Counted from the stretch's first letter, positions 8,293-17,187 are shown. The stretch is 64,000 nt of DNA from Nocardioides insulae DSM 17944 (GCF_000422825.1 NZ_AUGU01000016.1:124001-188000); one strand, 5' to 3'. Numbers and translations are program-made. The notes: generated by a model from the sequence alone, not told the origin.

Positions 8293-9240
8293 TCAGAAGG
8301 CGTGCGCCATCAGATCGGCGAACAGATCCTGCGGATCCACGGCCAGCCCGCGGGCCTCGAACCACCGACACACGTTGGTGCAGTCGCGCAGCAGAAGGTC
8401 GGGTCCGGTCGGGTGCCCGACCAGGTCGATCATCTGTGGCAGATCGATGATCACCAGTCGGTCGTCGGCGGCCAGCAGGTTGTACGCCGACAGGTCGCCG
8501 TGCACCCAGCCCGCCTGGGTCATCGTGTGCATGGCCTCCCTGAGCTGTTCGAAGTACGAGGCGAGCAGCCCTGGGGAGGGCCGGGTCTGCGCCAACCGCG
8601 GTGCCGTCTCCGGCCCGTCCGCACCTTCGACGCGGATCCACTCCATCAGGATCTCGGTGCCCTCCACCTGCACCGGATAGGGCACCGGCAGGCCGAGCTG
8701 CCGGCACCGTACGAGCGCGTCCCACTCGGCGGTGGCCCACTCGGCGGTGGCCACCACGCGGCCCCAGGTCGACTTGCGGTCCAGGGCGCGCTGGTCGCGG
8801 GACCGCTTGGTGCCGCGGCCCTCGGTGTAGGTCGCCGAACGGTGAAAGGTGCGGTGTTCGGCGCTGCGGTAGCGCTTGGCCACCAGGATGCACTGCTGGC
8901 CGGGGTCGTGCGGGTCCGCGCGCTCGAGCAGGAAGGCGTCGGCCTCCTTACCGGTCTTGAGGACGCCGAGCTCGGTGTCGATCGCGCCCTGGGAGGTGAC
9001 CACCCAGGCGGGCCGGGGTTCTGGGCCCCGGCACAGCGGCTCCACGTCGTACCAGGTGGTCCAGCGACGGCCGGGCCCCAGGGCGTCGGGATCCTCGGGC
9101 GCGGAGACCCCGAGGACGGCGTCGGTGGAAGCGGGGTCCTCGCGGGGGAGGACGTCGTCATACGGGACGTAGTCGAAGACGAAGGCCGGGTCGATGCCGG
9201 CGAGGCGGTCAGGTGAGGACTGTTCCTCGAGAGATGTCAC
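8293..9240 (-). CDS. RIO-type serine protein kinase
   Basis: 315 residues. The RIO1-like core begins with KTGKEADAFLLERA (glycine-loop equivalent) and LVAKRYRSAEHRTF (ATP-binding Lys). Next comes the basic RGTKRSRDQRALDRKS stretch, then the catalytic loop HGDLSAYNLL and the metal motif IIDLPQ, matching the RIO signature HxDLSxxN...IDxxQ. The start is GTG with CGGAG 5 bases upstream. RIO kinases in bacteria have no settled role; the archaeal/eukaryotic family acts in ribosome maturation. Upstream lies the 22-bp tandem array at 9430. Confidence 0.85.
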   Translation of the reverse strand: MTSLEEQSSPDRLAGIDPAFVFDYVPYDDVLPREDPASTDAVLGVSAPEDPDALGPGRRWTTWYDVEPLCRGPEPRPAWVVTSQGAIDTELGVLKTGKEADAFLLERADPHDPGQQCILVAKRYRSAEHRTFHRSATYTEGRGTKRSRDQRALDRKSTWGRVVATAEWATAEWDALVRCRQLGLPVPYPVQVEGTEILMEWIRVEGADGPETAPRLAQTRPSPGLLASYFEQLREAMHTMTQAGWVHGDLSAYNLLAADDRLVIIDLPQMIDLVGHPTGPDLLLRDCTNVCRWFEARGLAVDPQDLFADLMAHAF

Positions 9241-9429
9241 GGGTGCTCCGGTGTCGAGAGGTCAGATGGTCGGCGGTCGGGCCGACGACAGTCGTGTACA
9301 TGTCACTGCTCCTCTCGACGGGGCGCCCCACCAGACGGGCGCTCATGCCCACGACCCTCCCCCATCCCCCCGCCCCTCGCAACCGACTTTCCCCGGGGTG
9401 GTGGGAGGTTGAGTTGGGCCTTGTGGTGC
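9241..9429. other. upstream region of the RIO kinase gene
   Basis: With the adjoining tandem array, this makes a gene-free gap of about 350 bases between the kinase start and the PucR regulator stop, both on the minus strand. It must contain the kinase promoter. Apart from the array that follows, I see no RNA gene or clear hairpin. Confidence 0.4.
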
Positions 9430-9595
9430 GTTGAATGGGTAGTTCCGGACCGTTCAATGGGGAGTTCCGGACGTCCGACTGAACCGTCCGGGGGGACCGA
9501 CTGAACCGTCCGGGAGGACCGACTCGACCGTCCGGGGCGACCTATTCGTCTGGGGGACCTATTCGACCGTCCGGGAGGACCGACTCGACGGGTCA
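9430..9595. repeat. 22-bp tandem repeat array, two sub-families
   Basis: Two units containing AGTTCCGGAC (9430-9451 and 9452-9473) are followed by about six units of the form ACCGACTGAACCGTCCGGGAGG at 9474, 9496, 9518, 9540, 9557 and 9579. All have a 22-base period except the fourth, which has lost 5 bases. The array ends inside the stop codon of the PucR gene (9593-9595). Units differ by substitutions, so this is an old, degenerate array and not a CRISPR (there are no spacers). Confidence 0.85.
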
Positions 9596-10756
9596 GCCGA
9601 GGGCCACGGTCAGGGCGAGGACGGTGGCGGGGTCGTCCAGGTCGTCGCCGTACAGCTCGCGCAGTTGGTTCATCCGGTAGCGCACGGTCTGGGGGTGGAC
9701 GAACAGGTGCGCGGCGATCTCGTCGCGGCGACCGTGGTGGAGGAGCCAGGCGCGCAGGGTCTCGGTGAGCTTCTCGGCGGTGCCGGCACGGGTGCCGGCC
9801 AGCGGGGCCAGGACGGCGGCGCGAAGGTCGGCGCGCGCCTCGGGGTCGGCGCTGAGGATGAGGTTCACGAGGTGTCGCTCGGTGTCTCCGTCGTACCCGG
9901 ACTCCTGCGCGCGGCGGGCCCGGACGTAGGAGGCCTTCGCCTCCCGCCAGGGGCGGGACGGGCCGACCACGGCGCTGCGGCCCGAGACGGTGCGGAGGAG
10001 GACGGCGCGGCCGGCGTCGTGCAGGTCGGGCACCAGCAGGAGGGCGATGCCGGCGAGGTCGGGCACCTCGGGCAGTTCGATCGTCGCGGAGGGCAGCGAG
10101 GGGATCACCGCGCCGACCTGGGCGACCGGCAGGAGTACGGCGGTGAGTGTGCTCGGGGGCTCCCAACCGGCCCGCTCGGCGGTGTCGTCGACGACGGTCG
10201 CCGCTGCTCCGGAGAGCAGTTGGCCGGCGAGCATCTCGAGGTAGCGCTGGCGGACGCGCCCGGCGGAGTCGCGCTCGTCGGCGTGACCGGCGGCCGAGGC
10301 GTCGGAGAGCTCGTCGATGTAGGCGAAGACGAGTTCGGCGAAGTCGGCCAACCCCTCCGAGCTCAGTCCGGTCCGGAGGGCGATCGCGGACAACAGCCGC
10401 CAGGCCGTGCGCGCCCCGATCCGGTAGGCGGCCAGCAGCGCCTCCGGGGTGCGGCCGTTGCGGGCCTCGCCACGGCCGAGTTGGTAGGCGCCGTCGAGAG
10501 CGGGTGCGCGGGGGGTGCGGGGGTCGTTCTCGCGAGGGGCGATGACCAGGAAGCCGTCCAGTGCGATCCGGACCGCCATCTTGATGGTCTCGCCCATCGG
10601 GCCGGACAGAGCGTCCTGATAGCTGGGTACGCCGGCGATGATCGCGGCCACCACGTCGTCGGCGACGGTGGGCAGTTCGGCGCGCATGGCCTCCACCACC
10701 TCGCGTGGCAGACGGCCCTGGCTGGTGAGCTGGCGGGTGGGACGGAATCTGGCCAC
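9593..10756 (-). CDS. PucR/CdaR family transcriptional regulator
   Basis: 387 residues from a GTG at 10756 that has AAGGAGA 6 bases upstream. The N-terminal half is helical, followed by a GGDEF-like middle region. The C-terminal PucR helix-turn-helix reads LLHHGRRDEIAAHLFVHPQTVRYRMNQLRELYG. The gene diverges from the ferredoxin reductase/desaturase pair across 151 bases, so regulation of membrane-lipid desaturation is the obvious hypothesis. Longer upstream starts are open but would run into the divergent promoter. The 22-bp tandem array abuts its stop codon. Confidence 0.85.
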   Translation of the reverse strand: MARFRPTRQLTSQGRLPREVVEAMRAELPTVADDVVAAIIAGVPSYQDALSGPMGETIKMAVRIALDGFLVIAPRENDPRTPRAPALDGAYQLGRGEARNGRTPEALLAAYRIGARTAWRLLSAIALRTGLSSEGLADFAELVFAYIDELSDASAAGHADERDSAGRVRQRYLEMLAGQLLSGAAATVVDDTAERAGWEPPSTLTAVLLPVAQVGAVIPSLPSATIELPEVPDLAGIALLLVPDLHDAGRAVLLRTVSGRSAVVGPSRPWREAKASYVRARRAQESGYDGDTERHLVNLILSADPEARADLRAAVLAPLAGTRAGTAEKLTETLRAWLLHHGRRDEIAAHLFVHPQTVRYRMNQLRELYGDDLDDPATVLALTVALG

Positions 10757-10907
10757 CTGGTCTCCTTCGAACTGCGCGGGCGGGAGGAAGTTCGGCACTG
10801 GCCTCACCGCGGACGATCGTCGTTTTATCCCCTGCGCACAAATGTGACCTGGATATTCACGTCGGTCGGACAGGAGTTTACGCCTGGCGTCTAGCAGTCT
10901 GGAGTAC
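10757..10907. promoter_or_regulatory. divergent promoter region, PucR regulator / ferredoxin reductase
   Basis: 151 bases between two divergent starts. It is noticeably AT-richer in the middle (around 10821-10880, with GTTTTATCC and TGGATATTCACG), consistent with promoters in both directions. I do not see a confident operator. Confidence 0.45.
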
Positions 10908-12074
10908 ATGACGAGCACTGCCATGTCCCGGCCCGCGCGAGGCGGATCCGGGGCCTCCTTCCGGTCCGGTCTGCGGCAACGGTTGACCCGTGTCGCCGAG
11001 GCCGCCGTGACCCCGCTGGAGCTCGCGGACGTGCTCGACCACTTCCACCCGCTCCGCCGGGACTCCGCCGACCTGCGGGCCCGGATCGTCAGCGTGCACC
11101 CGGAGACCCGGGACGCGGCCACCATCGTGCTCCAGCCGGGCAAGGACTGGGCCGGCCACGTGCCGGGGCAGTACATCCGGATCGGCATCGACGTCGACGG
11201 CGTCCGGCACTGGCGTGCCTACTCCCTGACCCACGGTCCGCGGCCGGACGGCCGGATCTCGATCACCGTCAAGGCCGTGCCCGACGGCATCGTCAGCAAC
11301 CATCTCGTGCACGGTGCCCGCCCCGGCACCCTGGTCCACCTGGAGCAGGCGGCCGGCGAGTTCGTGCTCCCCAGCGGCATCGAGCAGGGCCCCGGCAAGC
11401 TGCTCTTCGTCACCGCCGGCTCGGGCATCACCCCGGTGATCGGGATGCTCCGCAACCTGTTCCCGGTGACCGACTCCGGCGTGCTGGACCTGCCCCGCAG
11501 CCACGACCTCGACATCACCGTCGTCCACGTGGCGCCGAGCGAGCCGGTCTCGATCTTCATCCACGACCTGCGCGCCCTCCACGACGCGGGCGCCATCCGG
11601 CTGGTCGCCCACCACACCGACAAGGCCGGCCGGTTCGCGGTCGACACCCTGGGCGAGGTCATCCCCGACCTGGCCGAGCGGACGACGTACGCCTGCGGAC
11701 CCACGGGGCTGCTCGACGAGGTGCGCACCCACCACGAGGGGCTGGGGCTGCCGCTGCACGTGGAACAGTTCCGCGTCGACACGATCGTCGCCGGTGAGGG
11801 GGGCACCGTGGGCTTCACCGCCGCCGGACCGACCGTCGACGCCCCCGGCGACCGGCCGATCCTGGACGTCGCCGAGGAAGCCGGCGTCCTCATGCCCAGC
11901 GGCTGCCGGATGGGCATCTGCATGGGCTGCGTGCTGCCGATGACCGAGGGTGCCGTGCGCGACCTGCGCAACGGCGAGCTCACCGTCGCGGTGCCCGGGG
12001 AGACCCACCCCGACGGCGTTCCCATCCAGACCTGCATCAGTGCAGCCGCCGGCGACTGCACCCTGAGTCACTGA
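10908..12074 (+). CDS. ferredoxin reductase with C-terminal 2Fe-2S domain (desaturase electron donor)
   Basis: 388 residues: an FAD-binding domain (about 60-160, HVPGQYIRIGI and RAYSLTH), an NAD(P)-binding domain (LLFVTAGSGITPVIGML, YACGPTGLLDEV), and a plant-type 2Fe-2S ferredoxin domain with cysteines in PSGCRMGICMGCVL plus a final Cys in IQTCISAA. This is the arrangement of reductases such as mycobacterial Rv3230c, which feed electrons to the DesA3 stearoyl-CoA desaturase. The desaturase gene follows after 26 bases, so a shared operon and direct electron transfer are likely. ATG 10908 has a close GGAG; ATG 10923 is an alternative. Confidence 0.88.
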   Translation: MTSTAMSRPARGGSGASFRSGLRQRLTRVAEAAVTPLELADVLDHFHPLRRDSADLRARIVSVHPETRDAATIVLQPGKDWAGHVPGQYIRIGIDVDGVRHWRAYSLTHGPRPDGRISITVKAVPDGIVSNHLVHGARPGTLVHLEQAAGEFVLPSGIEQGPGKLLFVTAGSGITPVIGMLRNLFPVTDSGVLDLPRSHDLDITVVHVAPSEPVSIFIHDLRALHDAGAIRLVAHHTDKAGRFAVDTLGEVIPDLAERTTYACGPTGLLDEVRTHHEGLGLPLHVEQFRVDTIVAGEGGTVGFTAAGPTVDAPGDRPILDVAEEAGVLMPSGCRMGICMGCVLPMTEGAVRDLRNGELTVAVPGETHPDGVPIQTCISAAAGDCTLSH

Positions 12075-12100
12075 ACCGACCGAGCTAGCGAGGACATCTC

Positions 12101-13321
12101 ATGACCGTGATCACCAAGAAGCCCGAGTCGCCCACCAGCCACCTCAGCGAGGAGGACATCGAGCAGCTGGGGATCGAGCTCGACGCCATTCGCCAAGACA
12201 TCATCGACTCCCGTGGGGAGAACGACGCGGCGTACATCCGCAAGGTCGTCGACGTCCAGCGCAAGCTCGAGCTCGGCAGCCGAGCGGTGCTGCTGGTCAG
12301 CATCTTCCCGCCGGCGTGGATCCTCGGCACCGCCGGCCTCACGATCGCCAAGATCATCGAGAACATGGAGATCGGCCACAACGTCATGCACGGCCAGTGG
12401 GACTGGATGCGTGACCCGAAGATCCACTCGACCACATGGGAGTGGGACAACGCGTCGACCGCCGAGGGCTGGAAGCACAGCCACAACGAGGTGCACCACA
12501 CCTACACGAACATCGTCGGCAAGGACAACGACCTCGGCTACGGCATCATGCGGGTCGACGAGGACCAGACCTGGGTGCCGTCCTACCTCATCCAGCCGGC
12601 GCTCAACTTCCTCAACATGTTGGTCTTCGAGTACGGCATCGCCGCCTACGACCTCGAGCTCGGCAAGAACCTGCGCATCCCCAAGGAGCGCCGTCCCGCC
12701 TCCTTCGCCCAGAACGCCAAGAACACGCTGCGCAAGATCCGCAAGCAGGCGACCAAGGACTACGTCGTCCACCCGCTCCTGTCCGGCCCGTCGTTCCTGC
12801 ACACCGCGGCGGCCAACCTGACCGCCAACGTGCTGCGCAACGTCTGGACCCACTCGGTGATCATGTGCGGGCACTTCCCGGAGGGCGTCGAGACCTACGA
12901 GAAGGCCGCGATCCCGGAGAAGGAGACCCGCGGGGAGTGGTACCTGCGCCAGATGCTGGGCTCGGCCAACATCTCCGGCTCGAAGGCCATGCACTTCATG
13001 ACCGGAAACCTCTCCCACCAGATCGAGCACCACCTCTTCCCCGACCTGCCCTCGAACCGGTACGCCGAGATCGCCCCGAAGGTGAAGGCGCTCTTCGACA
13101 AGTACGACCTCAATTACCACGACGCCCCGCTGCCGCAGCAGGTCTTCTCCGCCTGGCACAAGATCGTCCGGCTCTCGCTGCCCAACGGCTGGATGGAGTC
13201 CACCAACGTGAAGAACCTGCCCAAGCAGCTCGGCGCCCTCGCCAAGCTCACCCGGGCCGACCTGCGCACCCGTCGCCGGATGCTCAAGGAGATCGAGGCT
13301 GCCGGCGCCGCGGCGAGCTGA
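12101..13321 (+). CDS. membrane fatty acid (acyl-CoA) desaturase
   Basis: 406 residues with three histidine boxes that bind the di-iron centre: HNVMH (about 92), HSHNEVHH (about 127-134) and HQIEHH (about 307-312). Hydrophobic segments before the first box fit the membrane desaturase fold. It introduces a double bond into long-chain acyl groups using O2 and electrons from the reductase encoded just upstream. GAGGA lies 6 bases before the ATG. It is probably controlled by the divergent PucR regulator. A repeat with a strong hairpin follows the gene. Confidence 0.9.
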   Translation: MTVITKKPESPTSHLSEEDIEQLGIELDAIRQDIIDSRGENDAAYIRKVVDVQRKLELGSRAVLLVSIFPPAWILGTAGLTIAKIIENMEIGHNVMHGQWDWMRDPKIHSTTWEWDNASTAEGWKHSHNEVHHTYTNIVGKDNDLGYGIMRVDEDQTWVPSYLIQPALNFLNMLVFEYGIAAYDLELGKNLRIPKERRPASFAQNAKNTLRKIRKQATKDYVVHPLLSGPSFLHTAAANLTANVLRNVWTHSVIMCGHFPEGVETYEKAAIPEKETRGEWYLRQMLGSANISGSKAMHFMTGNLSHQIEHHLFPDLPSNRYAEIAPKVKALFDKYDLNYHDAPLPQQVFSAWHKIVRLSLPNGWMESTNVKNLPKQLGALAKLTRADLRTRRRMLKEIEAAGAAAS

Positions 13322-13332
13322 GCGCGTCACCT

Positions 13333-13461
13333 GAACGTTTCGCCGGTTGACCGGTGAAAGGTGCGCTTCCCGGCCGAAAATTCGGCCAGGAAGCGCACCT
13401 TTTGCCTGGGTGGTCTGCCTATCTGGTCTGCCCACTGTGTGCGACCTGACGGGTACGCCGG
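13333..13461 (+). repeat. dispersed double-hairpin intergenic repeat, copy B
   Basis: The first stem is an imperfect version of copy A. The second is strong: 13 bp (AAGGTGCGCTTCC), one C/A mismatch, then GGCCGAA pairing, spanning 13358-13402 and followed by TT. The copy ends in TGACGGGTACGCCGG (13447-13461), also seen in copy C. It lies between the convergent desaturase and RidA-family genes. Confidence 0.85.
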
Positions 13462-13518
13462 TCGCGGCGGTCGCGGCTGGGACTCACCCGGCCCCGCGCC
13501 GGCCGGAGGAGGCGGCGA

Positions 13519-14184
13519 TCACCACAGCAGCCACCAGGGCCGCTGCTTGGTCTCCGGGTAGACCGCGTCGACCTCGACCTCGACCAGCCAGCCGTCGACG
13601 GGCAGGTTCTCGATCTCCAGGGCGAAGCGAGAGGGTCGCGCGGGGTTGACCACCATCGGCTTCACGGTGGCGCTGCCCAGGGTCACGTCCATGGTCTTGC
13701 CGGTGTCCAGGTTGGTGTTGGCGAAGAACTGTCGGTAGGCCCGGTTCCAGCCGGCGAAGTCCATCTTCTCCTCGCCCTTGGGGTTCTGGAGGAACACCCG
13801 CATGGACACGACGTCGTCGTAGGAGAGACCGGCCTTCTTCAGGTTCTCCCCGATCCGCATCAGGGCGTTGATGCCCTGCGCCTCGGTGAGGGTGACACCG
13901 GCCGGCAGCGCGCCTCCGGGGAAGACGTCGGTGGGGATGTAACGCTCCTCGGCGGTCGCTCCCGTCGTGTTCATCGCGGACGGGCCGAGCCCGGACGACT
14001 TGTACCAGGCCACGTCGTCTCCGAACGCCACCCCGTCGGCGATGCTGGCGGTCCCGCCGGTGATGAACGAGTGGGCCTGGTTCGCCTTCGGCTGGAACAG
14101 GTGGTTGTTCGCCATGGCTGTGCCCGGCACCGACAGGGCGGCGGTCGCGACGACAGCGGTGACGATCTTGGCTCGAGTTCTCAT
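13519..14184 (-). CDS. exported RidA/YjgF-family protein
   Basis: 221 residues from the ATG at 14184, with GGAGA 5 bases upstream. Residues 1-25 form a signal peptide ending AMA, so the mature protein is exported. That is unusual, because RidA proteins are normally cytosolic enamine/imine deaminases. The RidA fold is visible from ITGGTASI through DVVSMRVFLQNP to NPARPSRFALEIENLP, with an Arg in the PAR motif. It is longer than canonical RidA (about 130). It diverges from a Tat-exported flavin amine oxidase, whose imine products are the natural RidA substrate class, so a shared extracytoplasmic pathway is likely. Confidence 0.8.
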   Translation of the reverse strand: MRTRAKIVTAVVATAALSVPGTAMANNHLFQPKANQAHSFITGGTASIADGVAFGDDVAWYKSSGLGPSAMNTTGATAEERYIPTDVFPGGALPAGVTLTEAQGINALMRIGENLKKAGLSYDDVVSMRVFLQNPKGEEKMDFAGWNRAYRQFFANTNLDTGKTMDVTLGSATVKPMVVNPARPSRFALEIENLPVDGWLVEVEVDAVYPETKQRPWWLLW

Positions 14185-14531
14185 TTTTCTCCATGCCTCC
14201 GGCGGCGAAGGGACACCACTGCGGTGTCCGGGTCGATGCGGACGGCGGCCCGTCCGGGTCGAGAACGTAGGCACGGTTCGTCACGGGCGTGTGACGGAAC
14301 GATGTCGCCCGTGGGTCGGCTTGGCCGAACCGTCGGCGCGACCTGTTGGCGCCTCCCGGCTGGACGGGCGGCGGAGCGTGCCCGGCCCGAGCGACGAGTT
14401 GATGAAACCGAAACAGAGCCGAATCACGGCGGTCACCACTGCTACCTACGTTCCTCGTCGGGCGCTGACCTAAGCCGCCGGTGAGGACCGGATTCGGGCT
14501 ATTCGTCAGGCCGTTCGATGAGAGGACTTCC
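14185..14531. promoter_or_regulatory. divergent control region of the RidA and amine oxidase genes
   Basis: A gene-free stretch of 347 bases with two clear inverted repeats. GGACACC and GGTGTCC are spaced by 5 bases (14211-14229), in the 5' leader of the RidA gene. CGTCAC and GTGACG are spaced by 6 bases (14279-14296). The second looks like an operator for a dimeric regulator that could serve both genes. No regulator gene is adjacent. Confidence 0.5.
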
Positions 14532-16142
14532 ATGGTCAACGAAGAAGCAGTGTCCAGCGTCTCCCGGCGAAAGGTGCTCCAGGCCGTCGGTGCCAGCACG
14601 AGCGCCGGCGTCATGTTCGCCGCGATGGGATCGGTCGGACTCGCCCCGACCGCGTCCGCGCAGCCGGGCCGGGAGAGCTGGAACCCCCCTGGGCGCAGCG
14701 ACTTCAATCTCAGTGGCCGCAGCGCCAAGAAGGTCGTCGTCGTGGGGGGTGGACCGGCCGGCCTGGCCACGGCGTACGAGTTGCGCAAGGCCGGCTACCG
14801 GGTGACGGTGCTGGAGGCTCGCCACCGGGTGGGCGGTCGTACCCTCACCATCCGGGGAGGCGACTCCGAGACCGACGTGGACGGGGTCAAGCAGACCGCC
14901 CGCTTCGACCGGGGCATCTACATGAACGCCGGCGCCGGCCGGATCGCGCAGTGGATGGTCACGATGGACTACCTGCGTGAACTGGGCGTGCCGTACGAGG
15001 TCTTCACCAACGCCAACGCGGACGCGTACCTGTACAACGAGAAGTCCGGGGCGACCCCGGGCAACCCGATCCGCTACCGCACGGCGAAGGCCGACGTCTT
15101 CGGCTACACCTCCGAACTGCTGAACTACGCCACCGACCAGGGGGCACTCGACGCCAAGCTCACGGCCGAGGACAAGGAGAACCTGCGCGGATTCCTGAAG
15201 TCCTTCGGTGCGCTGCAGGCCGACGGAAGCTACACCGGCGGCGACAATCGTGGCTTCTCCACCTACCCCCGTGCGTGGAACGAGCACGGCACCCACCTGC
15301 CCGGGCCCGGGTCGGCGTCCGAGGTGCTGGCGAGCAAGGTGGGCCTGTACTTCTCCTTCGAGAACAACTGGGAACAGGCCATGCTGATGTTCCAGCCGGT
15401 GGGGGGCATGGACACCACCTACCAGTACCTCGTGAACGCGATCGGCAAGCAGAACGTGCTGCTGGAGTCGCCCGTCACGGGAGTCCAGAACACCCCCAAC
15501 GGCGTGAAGGTGACCTACCAGCCCAAGTACGGCCGGGCCAAGATGATCGAGGCGGACTTCGCGGTCGTCGCCGCACCCGCCGGGCTGATGCGCAAGTGGG
15601 ACACCAACTGGGGCACCGAGATCGACTCCGCCCTGGGTGAGTTCGCGATCGGGGCCCCCGCGGGCAAGATCGGGCTCCAGTACAAGTCCCGCTGGTGGGA
15701 GGACGACCACCGCATCTTCGGCGGCATCACCGAGACGGACATGGACTTGGCGCACATCTGGCACCCCTCCTACGGGTACGGCGCGCGCAAGGGCCTGATG
15801 GTCGGCTACTACAACACCGGCACGAATGCCCGCACCTACGCCGACCTGTCGCCGCGGCAGCGCGAGGCCCGCGCCGTCGCCCAGGGCGAGAAGATCTTCG
15901 GCTCCCGGTACCGCACCGAACTGGAGACCTCCTTCTCCATCGCCTGGCACAAGGTGCCCCACATCGAGGGCGCGTGGGCCTACCCGAACCCCGAGTCCGC
16001 CGGCTTCAAGAAGCTCCAGACCGGCATCGGCAACACCTACTTCGCCGGCGACTGGATGTCGGAGGTCTCCGCCTGGCAGCACGGTGCCTTCTGGTCGGCC
16101 CGGTACGCCGTCCAGGCGCTTCACGCGCGCGTCATGAAGTAG
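14532..16142 (+). CDS. Tat-exported flavin monoamine oxidase family protein
   Basis: 536 residues from ATG 14532, with GAGAGG upstream. The N-terminus has a twin-arginine signal (SRRKVLQAVG followed by a hydrophobic run and TASAQ). The FAD dinucleotide-binding motif is VVVVGGGPAGLATAYEL and continues to VLEARHRVGGRT. The C-terminal FAD motif is NTYFAGDWMSEVSAWQHGAFWSA. This matches amine/L-amino-acid oxidases that give an imine, H2O2 and ultimately ammonia. The Tat signal fits a cofactor-loaded enzyme folded before export. The exact amine or amino acid is unknown. It is followed by repeat copy C. Confidence 0.87.
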   Translation: MVNEEAVSSVSRRKVLQAVGASTSAGVMFAAMGSVGLAPTASAQPGRESWNPPGRSDFNLSGRSAKKVVVVGGGPAGLATAYELRKAGYRVTVLEARHRVGGRTLTIRGGDSETDVDGVKQTARFDRGIYMNAGAGRIAQWMVTMDYLRELGVPYEVFTNANADAYLYNEKSGATPGNPIRYRTAKADVFGYTSELLNYATDQGALDAKLTAEDKENLRGFLKSFGALQADGSYTGGDNRGFSTYPRAWNEHGTHLPGPGSASEVLASKVGLYFSFENNWEQAMLMFQPVGGMDTTYQYLVNAIGKQNVLLESPVTGVQNTPNGVKVTYQPKYGRAKMIEADFAVVAAPAGLMRKWDTNWGTEIDSALGEFAIGAPAGKIGLQYKSRWWEDDHRIFGGITETDMDLAHIWHPSYGYGARKGLMVGYYNTGTNARTYADLSPRQREARAVAQGEKIFGSRYRTELETSFSIAWHKVPHIEGAWAYPNPESAGFKKLQTGIGNTYFAGDWMSEVSAWQHGAFWSARYAVQALHARVMK

Positions 16143-16157
16143 CGCCGGGCGGGGGCG

Positions 16158-16271
16158 GACGTTTCCCCGGTTCACCGGTGAAAGGTGCACTTCCCGGCCG
16201 AAGATCGGCCAGGAAGTGCACCTTTTGCCTGGGTGGTGTGTCTGGTGGGAACGGAGTGACGGGTACGCCGG
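16158..16271 (+). repeat. dispersed double-hairpin intergenic repeat, copy C
   Basis: GACGTTTCCCCGGTTCACCGG is followed by a long hairpin at 16181-16225: 14 bp (AAAGGTGCACTTCC), one C/A mismatch, then GGCCGA pairing around AGA, ending in TTTT. Relative to copy B, the stem base G has become A and its partner C has become T, a compensatory change. It ends in TGACGGGTACGCCGG (16257-16271). It lies between the convergent amine oxidase and alpha/beta hydrolase genes. Confidence 0.85.
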
Positions 16272-16380
16272 GGGTTGGCCAGGCCAAGCGGCACGAAGCC
16301 CGCCCGCGTCGCCGGGCCAGATCGAGCGGCCCCAGCCGCCAGGCCGCCCACGCCGCGCACGCCGATCCGAGGAGCGGTTC

Positions 16381-17187
16381 TCAGCCCAGTTGGCGGTGGA
16401 CGAAGTCGAGCAGGTCGACGAGGACGTCCTCGCGGTTGGTCTCGTTGAAGATCTCGTGCCGGGCCCCGGGGTAGCTCTTCGACTCCGCACCCGCGCCGGC
16501 GTAGGTCGCCCACCCGGCGGCGCTGCCGTCGTAGGGGACCAGCGGGTCCTCCTCGCCGTGCAGCCACAGCACGGGGCACGTGTCGACCCGGCCGGCGGAG
16601 TCGATGGTCTCCAGCATGGCCGCCATCCCTGCCACGGTCGGTCGCTTGAACGAGCCGTGCCAGACCAGCGGGTCGGCCACGTAGGCGGCTCCGACCGCGG
16701 GATCGCGTGACAACGTGGCGGGGTCGATCGGCGCGTCCGGGATCTCCTCCGCCTCCAGCAGGGCACTGGCCGCGGCCCACTTGCCGAGGACGGGGCCGGA
16801 GAGCACCACGGCCGCCAGTCCCGAGCCGAACCGCTGGGCGTAGCGGGCAGCGATCATGCCGCCCATCGAGTGGCCGACGAGGACCACCGGGAGCCCGGGG
16901 TCGGCGGCGCGGGCGTGCTCCTCGAGCAGTCGGAAGTCGTCGACGACGGGTTCGAAGTCTGGGATCAGGACGCGTTCACCGGCCGACTCGCCGTGGCCCG
17001 CGTGGTCGACCGCGTGCACCACCGCCCCGTCGGCCACCAGGCGGTCGGCGACCCAGTCGTAGCGGGCGAGGTGTTCGCCGTACCCGTGGCAGAGCAGGAC
17101 GACGTACGACGGGTCGGTCCCGCGCCAGGTGCGGGTGTGCAGGGACCCGGCGTGACCGGCGAGGGTGAAGTCGGTGTGTGTGGTCAT
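16381..17187 (-). CDS. alpha/beta hydrolase, monoacylglycerol lipase-like
   Basis: 268 residues from the ATG at 17187, with GGAAGGG 6 bases upstream. Features: oxyanion strand VVLLCHGYGEHLARY (about 28-42), HAVDHAGHGESAG, nucleophile elbow VGHSMGGM (Ser), acidic residue in LHGEEDPLVP, and His in GARHEIFNE. The HGYGEHxxRY pattern is that of bacterial monoacylglycerol lipases (serine aminopeptidase S33-like annotation), which release fatty acid from monoglycerides. No signal peptide. It runs convergent to the amine oxidase, with repeat copy C between them. Confidence 0.85.
   Translation of the reverse strand: MTTHTDFTLAGHAGSLHTRTWRGTDPSYVVLLCHGYGEHLARYDWVADRLVADGAVVHAVDHAGHGESAGERVLIPDFEPVVDDFRLLEEHARAADPGLPVVLVGHSMGGMIAARYAQRFGSGLAAVVLSGPVLGKWAAASALLEAEEIPDAPIDPATLSRDPAVGAAYVADPLVWHGSFKRPTVAGMAAMLETIDSAGRVDTCPVLWLHGEEDPLVPYDGSAAGWATYAGAGAESKSYPGARHEIFNETNREDVLVDLLDFVHRQLG

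Noticed and set aside
9430..9595. CRISPR array
   Set aside because: The repeats are directly adjacent with no spacers, and there are no cas genes in the window.
12068..13435. 455-codon minus-strand open frame
   Set aside because: Mirror of the desaturase gene; Val/Gly/Leu-rich without motifs.
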